A stretch of DNA of 64,000 bases. Source: Pseudaquabacterium pictum (lineage in GTDB: Bacteria; Pseudomonadota; Gammaproteobacteria; Burkholderiales; Burkholderiaceae_C). The notes beneath the pieces are model-generated. The model ran no database searches and was not told the origin of the DNA. It saw only the letters and a list, made by a program, of their open reading frames with translations. Where the stretch lies: positions 248,001 to 312,000 of the forward strand of contig NZ_BJCL01000001.1 in the NCBI RefSeq assembly GCF_005403045.1. The letters run 5' to 3'. Shown here one piece after another: positions 48,660-56,951 of this stretch; positions within the stretch are counted from its first letter, which is position 1, and every line of letters begins with the position of its first letter. A program made the position numbers and the translations under genes.

Positions 48660-51320
48660 ATGCAAAGCAGTCTGCTGGCCGACGACGATCTGCCCGACGC
48701 CGCCAGCCTGGTGGCGTCGGTGGCGCAGCGCGCCACGCCTGGCCATTTCGATGAGTGGTGCGCCTCGGTCTCGGGCACGGCCAGCGCGGCCGGCCACCTG
48801 CCGGCGCCGCACTGGCGGCAGTTCTTCGACACCCTGGGCACCGAAGGCTGGGCCGACCTGGGCGCCCGTGCGCAACGGGTGCAGGCCCGGGTGCGCGAAG
48901 ACGGCGCCACCTACAACATCTATGCCGAGGGGGTGGATGCGCCACGCGCCTGGCCGCTGGAGCTGCTGCCGTTCATCGTGCCGGCCGATGAGTGGGCGCA
49001 GATCGAGGCCGGCGTCACCCAGCGCGCCCGGTTGATGGCCGCCACGCTGGCCGACATCTACGGCCCGCAGACCCTGCTGCGCGATGCACTGCTGCCGGCC
49101 AGCCTGATCTTTGCCCATCCGCACTACCTGCGGCCGGCCTGCGGCCTGTGGCCGGCCGAGCGCTGCGGCCTGCACATCGCCGCCTTCGACCTGGCGCGCA
49201 CGCCCGAGGGCGGCTTCCGGGTGCTGTCGCAGCGGCTGCAGGCGCCGTCGGGCCTGGGCTACCTGCTGGAGAACCGGCTGATCATCGGCCCGCAGTTCCA
49301 CGACCAGTTTGCCGACCTGCGGGTGCAGCGCCTGGCCGGCACCTTCCGCAGCCTGCTCGACGGACTGGTGCGCGCCAGCCCGGCCGGCGAGCGCAGCCGC
49401 ATCGTGCTGCTGACGCCTGGCCCGCTGAACGAAACCTACTTCGAGCAGGTGTTCCTGGCCCGCTACCTGGGGGTCACTCTGGTCGAGGGCAGCGACCTGA
49501 CGGTGCGCGGCAAGAAGCTGTTCCTCAAGACCCTGCACGGCCTGGAGCAGGTGCATGTGCTGCTGCGCCGGGTGGACGATGAATTCCTCGATCCGCTGGA
49601 GCTGCGGCCCGACAGCCAGCTGGGCGTGCCCGGCCTGCTGCAGGCGCTGCGCGCCGGCGAGGTGGTGATGGCCAACGCCCCCGGCGCCGGCGTGCTGGAA
49701 AGCCCCGGCCTGGCCGCCTTCTGGCCCGGTGTGGCCGAGCGCCTGCTGGGCGAGGACCTGCTGTTGCCGGCCTCCACCAGCTGGTGGTGCGGCGAATCCG
49801 CCGTGTGGAGCCGCCAGCGTGACGACCTGGCCAGCTTCGTGGTGGCGCCCACCTTCCCCGACAGCGGCTTCGGCCCGCGGGTGGCCGCGCTGATGGGCGA
49901 GGCCGAGCGCCGCGCGCTGCGCGACCGCATCGACGCCGACCCCGCCGCCTACACCCTGCAGGCCCGGGTGCGGCCCAGCGAGACGCCGGTGTGGGGCCAT
50001 GGCAGCGCCGACAGCGCCAGCCCCGGCGGCCAGCTGCACCCGCGGGCCGCGGTCATGCGGGTGTTTGCGCTGGCCGACGGGCAGGGTGGCTGGCAGGTGC
50101 TGCCTGGCGCGCTGACCCGCGTGGCCAACCGCAGCGGCCAGCAGCCCGGCAGCGCGCACGACCCCTGGCTGAGCATGCAGCACGGCAGCGCCAGCGTCGA
50201 CACCTGGGTGATCGCCAGCGGCGCGGTCGACAAGAGCACGCTGCTGCCCAAGCCGCTGACCGCCGATGAACTGGGCGGCGTGCACCGGGCGGTGAGCAGC
50301 CGCGCCGCCGAGAACCTGTTCTGGCTGGGCCGCTACACCGAGCGGGCCGAGAACTCGGTGCGCCTGGTGCGGCTGATGCTGGAGATGCTGCGCGAGGGCA
50401 GCGAGCCGGTGTTGCGCCTGCTCGACCGGCTGGCCCGCTTCCACGGCCTGGTGGGCGCCGGCGTGCCGGGCGTGCTGAAGGCGCCGCGGGTGTTCGAGCG
50501 GGCGTTGATCCACGGCCTGCTGCCGCGCGGCCACGGCGCGCCGGTGGATGCCAGCATCGGCGGGCCGATGTACGGCCCCACAACCAGCGTGGCCCACAAC
50601 CTGCGCAGTCTGCGCCAGTGCGCCCAGGCCCTGCGCGAGCGGCTGTCGCCCGAGCACTGGAAATTGATCCACGAGGTGGGCGACCATTTCGAGCAGCACC
50701 TGGGCGTGGTGCTGTCGCTGGGCGAGGGCCATGCGCCGGTGCCCGATGTGCTGGGCGTGCTGGGCCGCGCCACCACCCACCTGGCGGCCATCACCGGCGC
50801 CCAGACCGACCGCATGACCCGCGACGACGGCTGGCGCCTGCTCAGCGTGGGCCGGCAGATCGAACGGCTGGACATGCTGTCGCATGCGCTGGGCCTGGGC
50901 TTCGAGCTGAAGGTGCACGAGGCCGACGACGGCTTCCACCTGCTGCTGGGCATGTTCGACAGCGTGATCACCTACCGCGCCCAGTTCCAGGGCCGGCGCG
51001 AGGTGCTGCCGCTGCTGCACCTGCTGGCCATGGACACCGACAACCCGCGCAGCCTGGCCTGGGTGGCCCGCACCATGCGCGACCGCCTGCGCAAGCTGGC
51101 CCGGCATGACCCGCTGTGGGTGCACCAGGTCACCCGCGACCTGCCCATGCCCGAGGACTGGCTGCTGGCCCGCATGGCGCGTGCCGACGACAAGGGCCGC
51201 CACACCGAGCTGATCGAGGCCCTGCGTGCCTGCAGCACGGCCGCGCGTGGCCTGTCGGACCAGATCAGCCGCCACCTCTTCGCGCATGTGGAATCGCGCG
51301 ACCGCACGGTGTGGCAATGA
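48660..51320 (+). CDS. Circularly permuted ATP-grasp fused to an alpha-E domain
   Basis: This 886-residue protein joins in one chain what the two upstream genes encode separately. Residues about 1-530 are the ATP-grasp part (IVLLTPGPLNETYFEQVFLA, VLLRRVDDEFLDPLEL) and about 545-886 the alpha-E part (SSRAAENLFWLGRYTERAEN). The ATP-grasp core is divergent: where the stand-alone paralogue has VVKEVHGAGGYGM this one has VVAPTFPDSGFG, so Ala396 sits at the expected Lys position, and the Asp of HIDLRPF is replaced in AAVMRVF. It may therefore be inactive or use a different mechanism. The start at 48660 is preferred over an in-frame ATG at 48615. The next gene overlaps its stop as ATGA. Confidence 0.88.
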   Translation: MQSSLLADDDLPDAASLVASVAQRATPGHFDEWCASVSGTASAAGHLPAPHWRQFFDTLGTEGWADLGARAQRVQARVREDGATYNIYAEGVDAPRAWPLELLPFIVPADEWAQIEAGVTQRARLMAATLADIYGPQTLLRDALLPASLIFAHPHYLRPACGLWPAERCGLHIAAFDLARTPEGGFRVLSQRLQAPSGLGYLLENRLIIGPQFHDQFADLRVQRLAGTFRSLLDGLVRASPAGERSRIVLLTPGPLNETYFEQVFLARYLGVTLVEGSDLTVRGKKLFLKTLHGLEQVHVLLRRVDDEFLDPLELRPDSQLGVPGLLQALRAGEVVMANAPGAGVLESPGLAAFWPGVAERLLGEDLLLPASTSWWCGESAVWSRQRDDLASFVVAPTFPDSGFGPRVAALMGEAERRALRDRIDADPAAYTLQARVRPSETPVWGHGSADSASPGGQLHPRAAVMRVFALADGQGGWQVLPGALTRVANRSGQQPGSAHDPWLSMQHGSASVDTWVIASGAVDKSTLLPKPLTADELGGVHRAVSSRAAENLFWLGRYTERAENSVRLVRLMLEMLREGSEPVLRLLDRLARFHGLVGAGVPGVLKAPRVFERALIHGLLPRGHGAPVDASIGGPMYGPTTSVAHNLRSLRQCAQALRERLSPEHWKLIHEVGDHFEQHLGVVLSLGEGHAPVPDVLGVLGRATTHLAAITGAQTDRMTRDDGWRLLSVGRQIERLDMLSHALGLGFELKVHEADDGFHLLLGMFDSVITYRAQFQGRREVLPLLHLLAMDTDNPRSLAWVARTMRDRLRKLARHDPLWVHQVTRDLPMPEDWLLARMARADDKGRHTELIEALRACSTAARGLSDQISRHLFAHVESRDRTVWQ

Positions 51321-52297
51321 GCGATCAAGCGCCCGCCGCTGCACCTGCGCACGCCCAGTCGCAGAGCCAGGGCCCGGCGCCGCTGCCGCCGGCCCAGCGG
51401 CGCCCGCCGGCGCCCGGCCACCGCCTGCTGCAGGTGACCCACGAGACCTGCTACGACTACGACGCGGCGGTGGAGGTGGCCCACCACAGCGCCTGGCTGC
51501 GCCCGCGCGACACCGAGGTGCAGAAGGTGCAGCGCTGGGACCTGGAGATCGACCCGCTGCCCGAAAGCGCGGTGCAGGAGAGCAAGGACGCCTTCGGCAA
51601 CTGGCGCCATGGCTTCAGCCATTCCCGGGTGCATGACCGGCTCACCGTCACCAGCCGCTTCCAGGTGCTGATGACCGCGCCGCCCGCGCTGGACGACGCC
51701 CACAGTCCGCCCTGGGAAGAGGCTGCGGCGGCACTGCGCTACCGCGCCGGCGTCACCCAGCCCGAGGCGGTGGAATTCGTGTTGCCCAGCCAGTTTGCGC
51801 AGCATGCGCCCGAGCTGGCGGCCTATGCCCGCGACCTGTTCACCCCCGGCCGGCCGCTGCTGCAGGGCGCGCAGGCGCTGATGGCCCGGGTCTACGAGCG
51901 CATGCAGTACAAGCCCCACAGCACCGATGTGGCCACCAGCGCGCTGCAGGCGCTGGCCCAGGGGCAGGGCGTCTGCCAGGACTTCGCCCACCTGATGATC
52001 GCCGCGCTGCGCAGCCTGGGCCTGGCCGCGCGTTATGTCAGCGGCTACCTGCTGACGCACCCGCCCGAAGGCCAGCCCCGCCTGGTGGGCGCCGATGCCA
52101 GCCATGCCTGGGTGGCGGTGTGGTGCCCGCTGCACCGCTGGGTGGCGCTGGACCCGACCAACAACGTCCGCGTGGGGCAGGACCATGTCACCCTGGCCTG
52201 GGGCCGCGACTATGCCGACGTGGCACCGCTGCGCGGCGTGATCCGTGGCGGCGGCACGGCGCCGCCGTCGGTGGGCGTGACGGTGGAGCCGGTCTAG
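51317..52297 (+). CDS. Transglutaminase family protein (second copy)
   Basis: This 326-residue protein has a Pro/Ala/Gln-rich start (about 1-36), a beta-rich N-terminal domain (LLQVTHETCYDYDAAVEVAHHSAWL) and a transglutaminase-like core with Cys220 (GQGVCQDFAHLM), His263 (ASHAWVAVW) and Asp279 (ALDPTNN), all intact. Proteins of this type usually act as cysteine peptidases rather than cross-linkers. It lacks the DUF2126 part of its larger paralogue. The overlap with the previous gene implies coupled translation. No signal peptide is visible, so it should act in the cytoplasm. Confidence 0.9.
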   Translation: MSDQAPAAAPAHAQSQSQGPAPLPPAQRRPPAPGHRLLQVTHETCYDYDAAVEVAHHSAWLRPRDTEVQKVQRWDLEIDPLPESAVQESKDAFGNWRHGFSHSRVHDRLTVTSRFQVLMTAPPALDDAHSPPWEEAAAALRYRAGVTQPEAVEFVLPSQFAQHAPELAAYARDLFTPGRPLLQGAQALMARVYERMQYKPHSTDVATSALQALAQGQGVCQDFAHLMIAALRSLGLAARYVSGYLLTHPPEGQPRLVGADASHAWVAVWCPLHRWVALDPTNNVRVGQDHVTLAWGRDYADVAPLRGVIRGGGTAPPSVGVTVEPV

Positions 52298-52301
52298 CAG
52301 C

Positions 52302-52772
52302 ATGCCTGGCCTGGTCACGTTCGGCCTGCACCCGGCCCGCCGGCTGGCAGCGCTGCTGGGGGGGTCTTGGCGGATGTCTGTCCTGCTGCCGTTGCTGGTG
52401 CCGGGCCTGGCCACCGCCGGACCGGCCACCGCGCCCGCCGAGCGCCTGGGCAACACCATCACCGGCACCTGGGCCAGCACCACCAGCGCCGAGCGGCTGG
52501 TCTTCCTGCCTGGCGGCTACTTCCGCAGCTGCTTCGCCAACGGACGGATCGGCAATGCGTCGATGGGCCGCTGGAAGCGGCAGGCACCTGGCCGCTACAC
52601 GGTGGAGTTCACCCACACCGCCACGCCGGCCTGCAACGCGCCGCCGCAGACCATCCGCCAGCACCCGGCCAGCATCCTGGGCCAGGTGCTGGTGCAGAAG
52701 GGCGAGCTGTCGCTGTATGTCTCCGGCGAGTTCCCGCCCGACGTCTACCGGCCGGTGCTGCCGGCACGCTGA
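52302..52772 (+). CDS. Unknown small exported protein
   Basis: This protein of up to 156 residues is not recognised. It has a twin-Arg-containing N-terminal stretch (PARRLAALLG) followed by a hydrophobic run (MSVLLPLLVPGLATAGPATA) that looks like a signal peptide, and two cysteines (SCFANGR, PACNAPP) that could form a disulfide. The mature part, about 110 residues, is beta-rich, with GTWASTTSAERLVFLPGGYF. The start is uncertain between 52302 and 52374. It begins four bases after the transglutaminase stop, so it is probably the last product of that cluster, but it might be unrelated. Confidence 0.6.
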   Translation: MPGLVTFGLHPARRLAALLGGSWRMSVLLPLLVPGLATAGPATAPAERLGNTITGTWASTTSAERLVFLPGGYFRSCFANGRIGNASMGRWKRQAPGRYTVEFTHTATPACNAPPQTIRQHPASILGQVLVQKGELSLYVSGEFPPDVYRPVLPAR

Positions 52773-52802
52773 GTTGCAACGCCCGGGCAACCGGCGTCGC
52801 GC

Positions 52803-53201
52803 TTGTCGGTGACGCCTGCACACCGCAGCTTGCTGGCCCGCGCCAAGGCCTGGGCAGGCGGCCTCAAGCGGGACGTGGTCGCCATCTGGCATGCGGCGCG
52901 CGACCCGCGCACGCCGTGGCTGCCGCGGCTGCTGGCGCTGCTGGTGGCGGCCTATGCACTGAGCCCGATCGACCTGATCCCCGACTTCGTGCCGGTGCTC
53001 GGCTACCTGGACGACCTGGTGCTGGTGCCGCTGGGCCTGCTGCTGGTCATCCGCCTGCTGCCGGCCGACGTGCTGGCCGATGCCCGCCGCCAGGCCGCGC
53101 TGACCCTGGCGCGCCCGCGCAGCCGGGCGGCGGCGGTGGCCATTGTGCTGCTGTGGCTGGCCGCCGCTGCGCTGGCCCTGTGGTGGTGGCTGCGGCCCTG
53201 A
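52803..53201 (+). CDS. YkvA/DUF1232 family membrane protein
   Basis: This 132-residue protein has the DUF1232 signature [22 protein letters not shown] in a membrane-associated helical pair, and a final hydrophobic helix ([20 protein letters not shown]). Function is unknown across the family. No ATG is available; a TTG at 52803 or GTG at 52809 starts the frame and neither has a clear ribosome binding site. It lies 30 bases after the unknown exported protein. Confidence 0.75.
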   Translation: MSVTPAHRSLLARAKAWAGGLKRDVVAIWHAARDPRTPWLPRLLALLVAAYALSPIDLIPDFVPVLGYLDDLVLVPLGLLLVIRLLPADVLADARRQAALTLARPRSRAAAVAIVLLWLAAAALALWWWLRP

Positions 53202-53228
53202 TCCGGGGGGCAGCGACCGGGGGCTTTC

Positions 53229-53256
53229 CCGGGGCTGGACGCCTTGCCGGGGCTGG
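53229..53256 (+). repeat. Short direct repeats in the gap before the ABC transporter
   Basis: CCGGGGCTGG occurs at 53229-53238 and 53247-53256, 18 bases apart, in the 175-base gap upstream of the livH-like gene. Nothing else stands out in this gap except the ribosome binding site. A regulatory role is possible but G/C-rich repeats of this length can arise by chance. Confidence 0.2.
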
Positions 53257-53376
53257 CAGCATCTAGGCACAAGACAACCGCCGGTGCCGCGCCTAGCCTG
53301 CGCGACGTTCGAGGCGGTTGCCTCCCCCACCACCACCCGTCAACCAACGGCCATCCGGCCGCTGCAGGAGACCTGT

Positions 53377-54252
53377 TTGGCCATCGTGCAACTGTTGATC
53401 TCGGGCATCTCGCTCGGGTGCATCTATGCGCTGATCGCGCTGGGCTTCGTGCTCATCTACAAGGCCACCGAGACCGTCAACTTCGCCCAGGGCGAGCTGA
53501 TGATGCTGGGTGCCTTCGGCGGCCTGGTGATGATGACCATCTTCGGCTGGTCGTTCTGGCTGGCCGCGCCGCTGGCGGTGGTGCTGATGTTCTTCATGGG
53601 CATCGGCCTGGAGCGGGCGGTCATCCGGCCCATCCTGGGCCAGCCGCAGTTCACCGTGGTGATGCTGACCATCGGCGTGGGCTACACCGCCCGCGGCCTG
53701 ATCTCGATGATCCCGGAGATCGGCACCGAGACCCACACCCTGCCGGTGCCCTACGCCGGCCAGGTACTCAACGTCGGCGGCGCGGTGATCAGCCTGGAGC
53801 AGGTGGCCGTGATCGGCATGACGGCGGTGCTGTGCCTGGTGCTGTACCTGATGTTCCGGTACACCAAGCTGGGCATTGCCATGCAGGCGGCCTCGCAGAA
53901 CCAGCTGGCGGCCTACTACATGGGCATCCCGGTGCGGCGCATCAACGGCCTGGTGTGGGGCCTGTCGGCGGCGGTGGCGGCCATTGCCGGCCTGCTGCTG
54001 GCGCCGGTCACCTTCGTGCACGCCAACATGGGCTTCATCGGCCTGAAGGCCTTTCCGGCGGCGGTGGTGGGCGGCTTCGGCAGCCTGCCGGGCGCCATCG
54101 TCGGCGGCCTGGTGATCGGCCTGGTGGAGGCCTTCGCCGGGTTCTACCTGCCCGAGGGCTTCAAGGACATCGCCGCCTACGTGGTGGTGCTGATCATGCT
54201 GGTGGTCAAGCCGAACGGCCTGTTCGGCGGCGCGATGCGCAAGAAGGTCTGA
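53377..54252 (+). CDS. Branched-chain amino acid-type ABC permease (LivH family)
   Basis: This 291-residue permease has about eight membrane helices and the LivH markers SLGCIYALIALGFVLIYKAT, TVNFAQGELMMLGAF and FPAAVVGGFGSLPGAIVGG. LivH/LivM pairs import amino acids, amides or aromatic and other carboxylates. The start is TTG at 53377, fixed by AGGAG at 53366-53370. It opens a five-gene run with livM, livG, livF and an acyl-CoA ligase. No periplasmic binding protein gene is in the run. Confidence 0.9.
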   Translation: MAIVQLLISGISLGCIYALIALGFVLIYKATETVNFAQGELMMLGAFGGLVMMTIFGWSFWLAAPLAVVLMFFMGIGLERAVIRPILGQPQFTVVMLTIGVGYTARGLISMIPEIGTETHTLPVPYAGQVLNVGGAVISLEQVAVIGMTAVLCLVLYLMFRYTKLGIAMQAASQNQLAAYYMGIPVRRINGLVWGLSAAVAAIAGLLLAPVTFVHANMGFIGLKAFPAAVVGGFGSLPGAIVGGLVIGLVEAFAGFYLPEGFKDIAAYVVVLIMLVVKPNGLFGGAMRKKV

Positions 54253-54255
54253 GCC

Positions 54256-55332
54256 ATGCGATTCATCTTCAAGACCGACTACGCGCAAGACCTGCAGATC
54301 GTCAAGCACAGCGGCCAGGCCTTCTGGTACGGGCTGCTGATGGCCGCCATGCTGGCTGCGCCGCTGTGGGCCGGCGACTACTGGCTGTCGCAGATCAGCT
54401 TCGTGCTGATCTATGCGGTGGCCGGCCTGGGGCTGATGGTGCTCTCGGGCTTCACCGGCCTGGCCTCCATCGGCCACGCCGCCTTCCTGGGCGTGGGCGC
54501 CTATGTGCAGGCAGTGCTGTCGGCCAAGGGCTGGCCGTTCCCGGTCACCATGGCCATGGCCGCCGGCCTGAGCGCCGCGGTGGGCGTGGTGGTGGGCCTG
54601 CCGGCACTGCGGGTCAAGGGGATCTACCTGGCGATTGCCACGCTGAGCTTCGGCTTCATCGTCGAGGAAGTTCTGGCCCGCTGGGAAAGCGTGACCAAGG
54701 GCAATGCCGGCATGAGCGTCACATCGCCGCAGTTCTTCGGTGCCGATCTGGCCAGCAGCGAGGCCTTCTACTACATCGCCCTGGGCACCACGGTGCTCGT
54801 CACCCTGGGCGTGCTGAACCTGCTGCGCAGCGCCACCGGCCGTGCCTTCATCGCCATCCGCGACAGCGAGATCTCGGCCCAGAGCATGGGCATCCACCTG
54901 GCGGGCTACAAGACGCTGGCGTTTGCGTTGAGCGCGGCCATCGTCGGCCTGGCGGGCGCCCTGTATGCCCACAAGCTGCGCTTCATCTCGCCCGACCAGT
55001 TCGGCATCGTGCAGAGCGTGGACCTGCTGCTGCTGGTGGTGGTGGGCGGCGTGGGCAGCGTGCACGGCGCCTTCCTGGGCGCGATCTTCCTGATCACCAT
55101 GCCGCAGCTGATCGCTCTGGGCAAGGACTACCTGCCGCCGGCCATCGGCCAGGCCGCCGGCCTGCAGGCGGTGGTGTACGGCGTGGTGCTGATGGCCTTC
55201 GTGCTGTTCGAGCCGCATGGCCTGTACGGCCGCTGGCTGAAGGTGCGCACCTGGCTGCAGCTGTTCCCGTTCTACCGCAAGGGCATGTTCAAGCGGCAGA
55301 AGTCGTATGCCAAGTCTGAACGCCTGAAGTGA
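54256..55332 (+). CDS. Branched-chain amino acid-type ABC permease (LivM family)
   Basis: This 358-residue partner permease has the LivM markers GLGLMVLSGFTGLASIGHAAFLG and GIYLAIATLSFGFIVEEV, about nine membrane helices, and a long cytoplasmic C terminus rich in Lys and Arg. RAFIAIRDSEISAQSMGI is the loop contacting the ATPase. It starts three bases after livH and its stop overlaps the livG start as TGATG. Confidence 0.9.
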   Translation: MRFIFKTDYAQDLQIVKHSGQAFWYGLLMAAMLAAPLWAGDYWLSQISFVLIYAVAGLGLMVLSGFTGLASIGHAAFLGVGAYVQAVLSAKGWPFPVTMAMAAGLSAAVGVVVGLPALRVKGIYLAIATLSFGFIVEEVLARWESVTKGNAGMSVTSPQFFGADLASSEAFYYIALGTTVLVTLGVLNLLRSATGRAFIAIRDSEISAQSMGIHLAGYKTLAFALSAAIVGLAGALYAHKLRFISPDQFGIVQSVDLLLLVVVGGVGSVHGAFLGAIFLITMPQLIALGKDYLPPAIGQAAGLQAVVYGVVLMAFVLFEPHGLYGRWLKVRTWLQLFPFYRKGMFKRQKSYAKSERLK

Positions 55333-56153
55333 TGCCGACCATGAGCGACACCAACTCCACCCCCTTGCTCAGCGCCCGCGACCTGAGCGTGCGCTTCGGC
55401 GGCGTGCTGGCCGTCAACAAGGTCAGCTTCGACGTGCAGCGCGGCGAGGTCTTCACCCTGATCGGCCCCAACGGCGCGGGCAAGACCACGGTGTTCAACC
55501 TGATCAGCCGCATCTACACGCCCACCACCGGCACGCTGCACTTCGAGGGCCAGCTGCTCTCTGACAAACCGCCGCACGACATCGCCGCGCTGGGCATCGC
55601 CCGCACCTTCCAGAACATCGAGCTGTTCGAGAACGCCACGGTGCTGCAGAACCTGCTGATCGGCCACCACATCCACCGCGGCGCCGGCTTCTGGAGCAAC
55701 CTGTTCTTCACCAAGGCGACGCGCCAGGCCGAGCTGGCCGCCCGGTTGCGGGCCGAGCAGGTGATCGAGCTGCTGGACCTGCAGCACTACCGCGACACCT
55801 TCGTCGCCGGCCTGCCATACGGGAAGCGGAAGGTCGTCGAACTGGCCAGAGCGCTGTGCACCGGCCCCAAGCTGCTGCTGCTGGACGAGCCCTCATCGGG
55901 CCTGAACGTGGAGGAAACCTCGGACATGGCCTGGTGGATCCACGACATCAAGAACGAGCTGGGCATCACCGTGTTGATGGTCGAACACGACATGAGCCTG
56001 GTCTCGCGCGTGTCCGACCGGGTGCTGGCCATGAACCAGGGCGAGGTGCTGGCCCTGGGCACGCCGGCCGAGGTGCAGAGCCACCCGGGCGTGATCGAGG
56101 CCTACCTGGGCTCGGTGGACGATGTGTCGAGCCTGCGGAGGAAGGCAGCATGA
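55332..56153 (+). CDS. ABC transporter ATPase (LivG family)
   Basis: This 273-residue ATPase has Walker A GPNGAGKTT, the LivG-type signature LPYGKRKVVELARAL, Walker B LLLLDEPSSGLN and the switch His in VEHDMSLV. It energises the permease pair. Starts at 55332 and 55341 are both possible; I use 55332 because it overlaps the livM stop. The following livF gene begins inside its stop codon (ATGA). Confidence 0.92.
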   Translation: MPTMSDTNSTPLLSARDLSVRFGGVLAVNKVSFDVQRGEVFTLIGPNGAGKTTVFNLISRIYTPTTGTLHFEGQLLSDKPPHDIAALGIARTFQNIELFENATVLQNLLIGHHIHRGAGFWSNLFFTKATRQAELAARLRAEQVIELLDLQHYRDTFVAGLPYGKRKVVELARALCTGPKLLLLDEPSSGLNVEETSDMAWWIHDIKNELGITVLMVEHDMSLVSRVSDRVLAMNQGEVLALGTPAEVQSHPGVIEAYLGSVDDVSSLRRKAA

Positions 56154-56935
56154 GCACCGCCGAAGCCGACGTGCTGCTGTCCGTCGCCAACATCGAGAGC
56201 GCCTACGGCCCGATCAAGGCCATCCGCGGCGTCAGCCTGAAGGTGCGCAAGGGCGAGATCGGCACCGTGCTTGGCAGCAATGGCGCGGGCAAGAGCACCA
56301 TCCTGAAGACCATCTCCGGCGTGCTCGATCCCACCCGCGGCACCGTCATGTTCAAGGGCGCCGACATCACCGGCAAGGACCCGGCCGAGATCGTGCGCGG
56401 CGGCCTGGCCCATGTGCCCGAGGGGCGCGAGGTGTTCCCGCTGCTGTCGGTGCGCGACAACCTGCTGATGGGCGCCTACACCCGCCATGACAAGGACGGC
56501 GTGGCCCGTGACATGGAGCAGGTCTACACCTACTTCCCGATCCTGCGCGAGCGCCAGGCCCAGGATGCCGGCCTGCTGTCGGGCGGCCAGCAGCAGATGC
56601 TGTCGATCAGCCGCGCGCTGATGGCCCAGCCCGACCTGATCCTGCTGGATGAACCCAGCCTGGGTCTGTCGCCGAAGCTGACCAAGGAGATCTTCGAGAT
56701 CGTGGTGCGCATCAACCGCGAGCGCGGCACCACCATCCTGCTGGTCGAGCAGAACGCCAACATGGCGCTCAATGCCGCCGACTACGGCTATGTGCTGGAG
56801 AACGGCCGCATCGTGATGGAAGACCGCTGCGAGGTGCTGCGCGAGAAGGAAGACATCCGCGAGTTCTACCTTGGCATGAAGGAAACCGGCGTGCGCGGTG
56901 AACGCCGCTGGAAGAAGAAGAAGACGTGGCGCTGA
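56150..56935 (+). CDS. ABC transporter ATPase (LivF family)
   Basis: This 261-residue ATPase has Walker A GSNGAGKST, signature LSGGQQQMLSISRAL, Walker B LILLDEPSLGLSP and the switch region VEQNANMAL. The C terminus ends in an unusual basic tail (GERRWKKKKTWR) beyond the normal LivF length of about 235. It forms a heterodimer with LivG under the LivHM channel. The acyl-CoA ligase gene follows after 16 bases. Confidence 0.92.
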   Translation: MSTAEADVLLSVANIESAYGPIKAIRGVSLKVRKGEIGTVLGSNGAGKSTILKTISGVLDPTRGTVMFKGADITGKDPAEIVRGGLAHVPEGREVFPLLSVRDNLLMGAYTRHDKDGVARDMEQVYTYFPILRERQAQDAGLLSGGQQQMLSISRALMAQPDLILLDEPSLGLSPKLTKEIFEIVVRINRERGTTILLVEQNANMALNAADYGYVLENGRIVMEDRCEVLREKEDIREFYLGMKETGVRGERRWKKKKTWR

Positions 56936-56951
56936 CCCAGGAGCAACACCG

